Shown here piece by piece: positions 17,105 to 19,045 of a stretch of 19,045 nt of DNA. The notes beneath the pieces are model-generated. The model was not told the origin of the DNA. It was given only the letters and a program-made list of their open reading frames with translations, and searched no databases. A program made the translations under genes and the position numbers. Each line of letters starts with the position of its first letter. Position 1 is the first letter of the stretch. The DNA comes from Bremia lactucae (Eukaryota; Oomycota; Peronosporomycetes; Peronosporales; Peronosporaceae): assembly GCF_004359215.1 (NCBI RefSeq), contig NC_090613.1:6598789-6617833 (forward strand). The letters run 5' to 3'.

Positions 17105-17400
17105 CGTACTTTTTGAGCCATAGTAATCCAAGGATGGCATCAAATTTGTCATCTAAATCAAGCACAATGAAATCATCATCGTACTGTATTGGCTACCAAC
17201 TACACGTTTCTTAACTGTTACAGATGCACCTGTTGCTAGGCGGACTGTCATCTTCGTTAAATGTATATCGCGCTCAACGAACTTGAGCCTGCAATCTTTT
17301 AGCGATTGGCAACAAATAAAATTGTTCGACGTCCCACAATCGACTAGAGACTTGAGTGACAATTTGTTTGACACTTTATATTTCAGGGTGATGAGTTAAA
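17105..17400 (-). pseudogene. Element D aspartic protease
   Basis: Minus strand: MSNKLSLKSLVDCGTSNNFI, where the catalytic triad is DCG rather than DSG/DTG, then KMTVRLATGASVTVKKRVVG. After a shift: DKFDAILGLLWLKKYEPSIN, WQHKAV. The DCG variant is shared by other oomycete gypsy copies as far as I recall, so it may not be a lesion in itself. One frameshift near 17185 splits the domain and two stops follow at about 17042-17047. Confidence 0.82.
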
Positions 17401-17409
17401 CTCATCACC
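17387..17409. repeat. Perfect stem-loop in element D gag-protease spacer
   Basis: GGTGATGAGT (17387-17396), loop TAA, ACTCATCACC (17400-17409). Perfect 10-bp stem. Confidence 0.85.
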
Positions 17410-17629
17410 TGGAGCGGTTACACACAATGTTTGTGTGTGAAGAGCAACTTTCGTCGAAAGGCTTGCAAATTCTTTTGACGTTGCTGGATCAGTAGAGCGC
17501 TCTGCACTTAATGGCCCCGACCGTTTTTTTACGATCCGCCTCGCCGTTGCGATTTCGCAACAGCGTTGAATCCGCGTCGTCCACTGTTCCTAGCGAAAGG
17601 TTGATCATTTCGCTCAGTGATTCTAGGCT

Positions 17630-18330
17630 TCTAGGCACTGGGCGTGGGCATTACACTCATAGTCGTAGTGACCCATCTTTTGACAACGATTGCATTTTTG
17701 CAATCGTTCATAACTTGAACAGCGAGGATTCTCTCGCTATACATACGAGAGGTCCATAGGTTCTGGACCTCCAGTTTCTTCTCGTCTGTATAATATATAA
17801 GCTCCAGAGTGGACAAAAGCCTGTTGAAGGCTGAAGTCCTCCTGTTTCGTCACAGAGGTCACTTAGTCTACTTAGTCTAGCGGCTCAGTTTGATCCGGAA
17901 CAGGTGAGCCTTGACAGGATCGTCTGCAAGACCTTTAATAAACACAGTTACTTCACTTTATTCATCTATTGGATGATTTACGATACAACTTAAAAGGTAT
18001 CGCGTATATTGGTCATAAGCGTGAAGATCACGCTTGCCCTGCTTTAAGTGCAGGTGCTCGGCTCGAGTCCTAATTCGGCACTTGGCGGCTCAAATGATTG
18101 CCTGAGCCGGGTCTAAAAGACCTCATACGACCAAAAAACCCATGGGTCGTGAAGCTTGAGCCCTACGGCCCAAGATTTGGCACGTCCCGCTAAGTTGGAC
18201 ATGCCAAATTTCACATCTCTCAACACCACTGCGTGATGAGAGCCTTGCTAGTGAAGCAAGGCTGATTTTTTTGAGCCCCGTCGAGTTCGTGCTGTATGGA
18301 ACTCGGCTATGGCCGCATGTTATTCATCTT
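17630..18330 (-). pseudogene. Element D gag with intact zinc knuckle
   Basis: Minus strand. Pieces in order are VKFGMSNLAGRAKSWAVGLK (about 18220-18155; Trp intact here), SFEPPSAELG, HLHLKQGKRDLHAYDQYTRY, LLSCIVNHPIDE, VTVFIKGLADDPVKAHLFRI, QEDFSLQQAFVHSGAYI, and the nucleocapsid knuckle CNRCQKMGHYDYEC at about 17692-17651. That last motif is a full CX2CX4HX4C, unlike the mutated knuckles of B and C. Frameshifts and stops separate the pieces. The true start is not identified; it lies somewhere above 18230. The DNA is unusually rich in perfect stem-loops. Confidence 0.85.
17685..17708. repeat. Perfect stem-loop next to element D zinc knuckle
   Basis: AACGATTGCA (17685-17694), loop TTTT, TGCAATCGTT (17699-17708). 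Perfect 10-bp stem overlapping the start of the knuckle coding sequence. Confidence 0.85.
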
Positions 18331-18537
18331 TGTTCAGAGTGAACGGAAGAGCCAGCAGTTGACCGGCCTACGACCGAACCACGTATTCTATTAAAGGTCA
18401 TCCAAATGAATGAACTTTTCACGCGTTGCGTGATAGCCTTCTTGAGGGGCTTGAAAACTCGCTCCTTCTTAAACAACATGTCTATGTTGGATGAAACGTG
18501 CGTAGGCCGTTGCCGGGACTACGAAGTACTATTAGGT
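18331..18537 (-). other. Element D leader between LTR and gag
   Basis: Untranslated-looking sequence between the probable LTR and gag. Next to the LTR the minus strand has CCTAATAGTACTTCGTAGTC, which lines up with element B's CCTGGTAG...CGTAGTC primer-site region with TGG changed to TAA. No coding motif is seen. Confidence 0.45.
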
Positions 18538-18650
18538 TGAACGGGGCACCTTTTGCTAGTACTGATAAAAGTACTAGTCAACCTGAACTAATTACAGTGA
18601 AGGTAAGGTGTCTTGACTACATCACGTACACGACGTGCAGAGGAACGTTC

Positions 18651-18678
18651 TAAGTAGCTAAGAAGTCTTAGCTACTTA
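18651..18678. repeat. Perfect 13-bp stem-loop in element D LTR
   Basis: TAAGTAGCTAAGA (18651-18663), loop AG, TCTTAGCTACTTA (18666-18678). All 13 pairs match. Confidence 0.88.
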
Positions 18679-18830
18679 AGGTAAATTCTAAGGCTTCCGA
18701 ATAGGAAAAGACTAAAACTGTATTATATATTTAGTTCTTGCATAACGATCTTCCATCTACTGGCTTTATTATATTAATAACAAACTATGCATGCGCGACG
18801 CCGAATCGTGTCTTGTGTAACAATTGGCGG

Positions 18831-18854
18831 GGTTGATTTAGACTTAAATCAACC
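18831..18854. repeat. Perfect 10-bp stem-loop in element D LTR
   Basis: GGTTGATTTA (18831-18840), loop GACT, TAAATCAACC (18845-18854). Confidence 0.87.
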
Positions 18855-18963
18855 AATCAATAGAGCTATTGTCTAATTGCGTCAATATTACCAAATTTGG
18901 TTATATTCGAAGTGTTAAGTCAAAATTAATGAAGATAAGAAGTGTAACAAGACACCCGTTACA

Positions 18964-19045
18964 CCACATAGCTTGATATTTTTATGTTAATGTCGGTACA
19001 TAAAGGATCTTTACGTAGGGACTAATATACTGATACGTTTTTTTT
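18964..19045. other. Right flank
   Basis: AT-rich sequence outside the probable element D LTR, ending in a T run. Nothing recognisable. Confidence 0.5.

Larger units (their letters stand above)
18538..18963 (-). repeat. Probable 5' LTR of element D
   Basis: On the minus strand it would run TGTAACGGG (from 18963) to CCGTTCA (18538), 426 bp with TG...CA ends, directly upstream of the D leader. A TATATAAT box on the minus strand lies at about 18729-18722. It contains stem-loops 18556-18577, 18651-18678, 18831-18854 and GTGTAAC/GTTACAC at 18941-18963. The partner LTR is missing because the element is truncated at 15498, so the boundaries rest on termini and context only. Confidence 0.55.

Overview
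The window looks like nuclear DNA of an oomycete (Phytophthora or downy-mildew type). It is dominated by decayed Ty3/gypsy LTR retrotransposons, and the gag, protease and reverse transcriptase motifs match what I know of oomycete gypsy elements. No intact host gene is recognisable. The species is not determined, and the oomycete assignment is inferred from the element families, not from a marker gene.

Layout, left to right. (1) 1-1560, minus strand: fragment A, a family-I pol piece (RNase H, reverse transcriptase, linker) cut off by the left window edge. (2) 1640-2224, plus strand: fragment E, the protease-RT linker of the same family, head to head with A; A and E share a perfect 86-bp inverted repeat. 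(3) 2225-3626: non-coding DNA with a near-perfect 31-bp-arm hairpin and a small tandem repeat array. (4) 3632-9495, plus strand: element B, a complete insertion of a second family, with two LTRs, matching 5-bp target duplications (GTCAC), a primer-binding-site candidate, a polypurine tract, broken gag-protease-RT-integrase tail-chromodomain, a large internal pol deletion, and an antisense reading frame just before the 3' LTR. (5) 9501-12047: the other side of the sequence B inserted into, with only weak open frames. (6) 12048-15492, plus strand: element C, a third family (probable LTR/leader, gag, protease, RT), carrying a piece of family-B leader/gag inside it. (7) 15498-18963, minus strand: element D, family I again (RNase H stub, RT, linker, protease, gag, probable LTR), meeting C tail to tail.

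Every element is broken by frameshifts and stops. Several stops fall exactly at conserved Trp codons. B's LTRs differ at many positions (roughly 85% identical by eye), so that insertion is old, whereas the 86-bp inverted repeat is perfect and must be younger or homogenised. The least expected signal is the density of short perfect stem-loops, especially in family I (A, E, D), where at least nine have arms of 10 bp or more.
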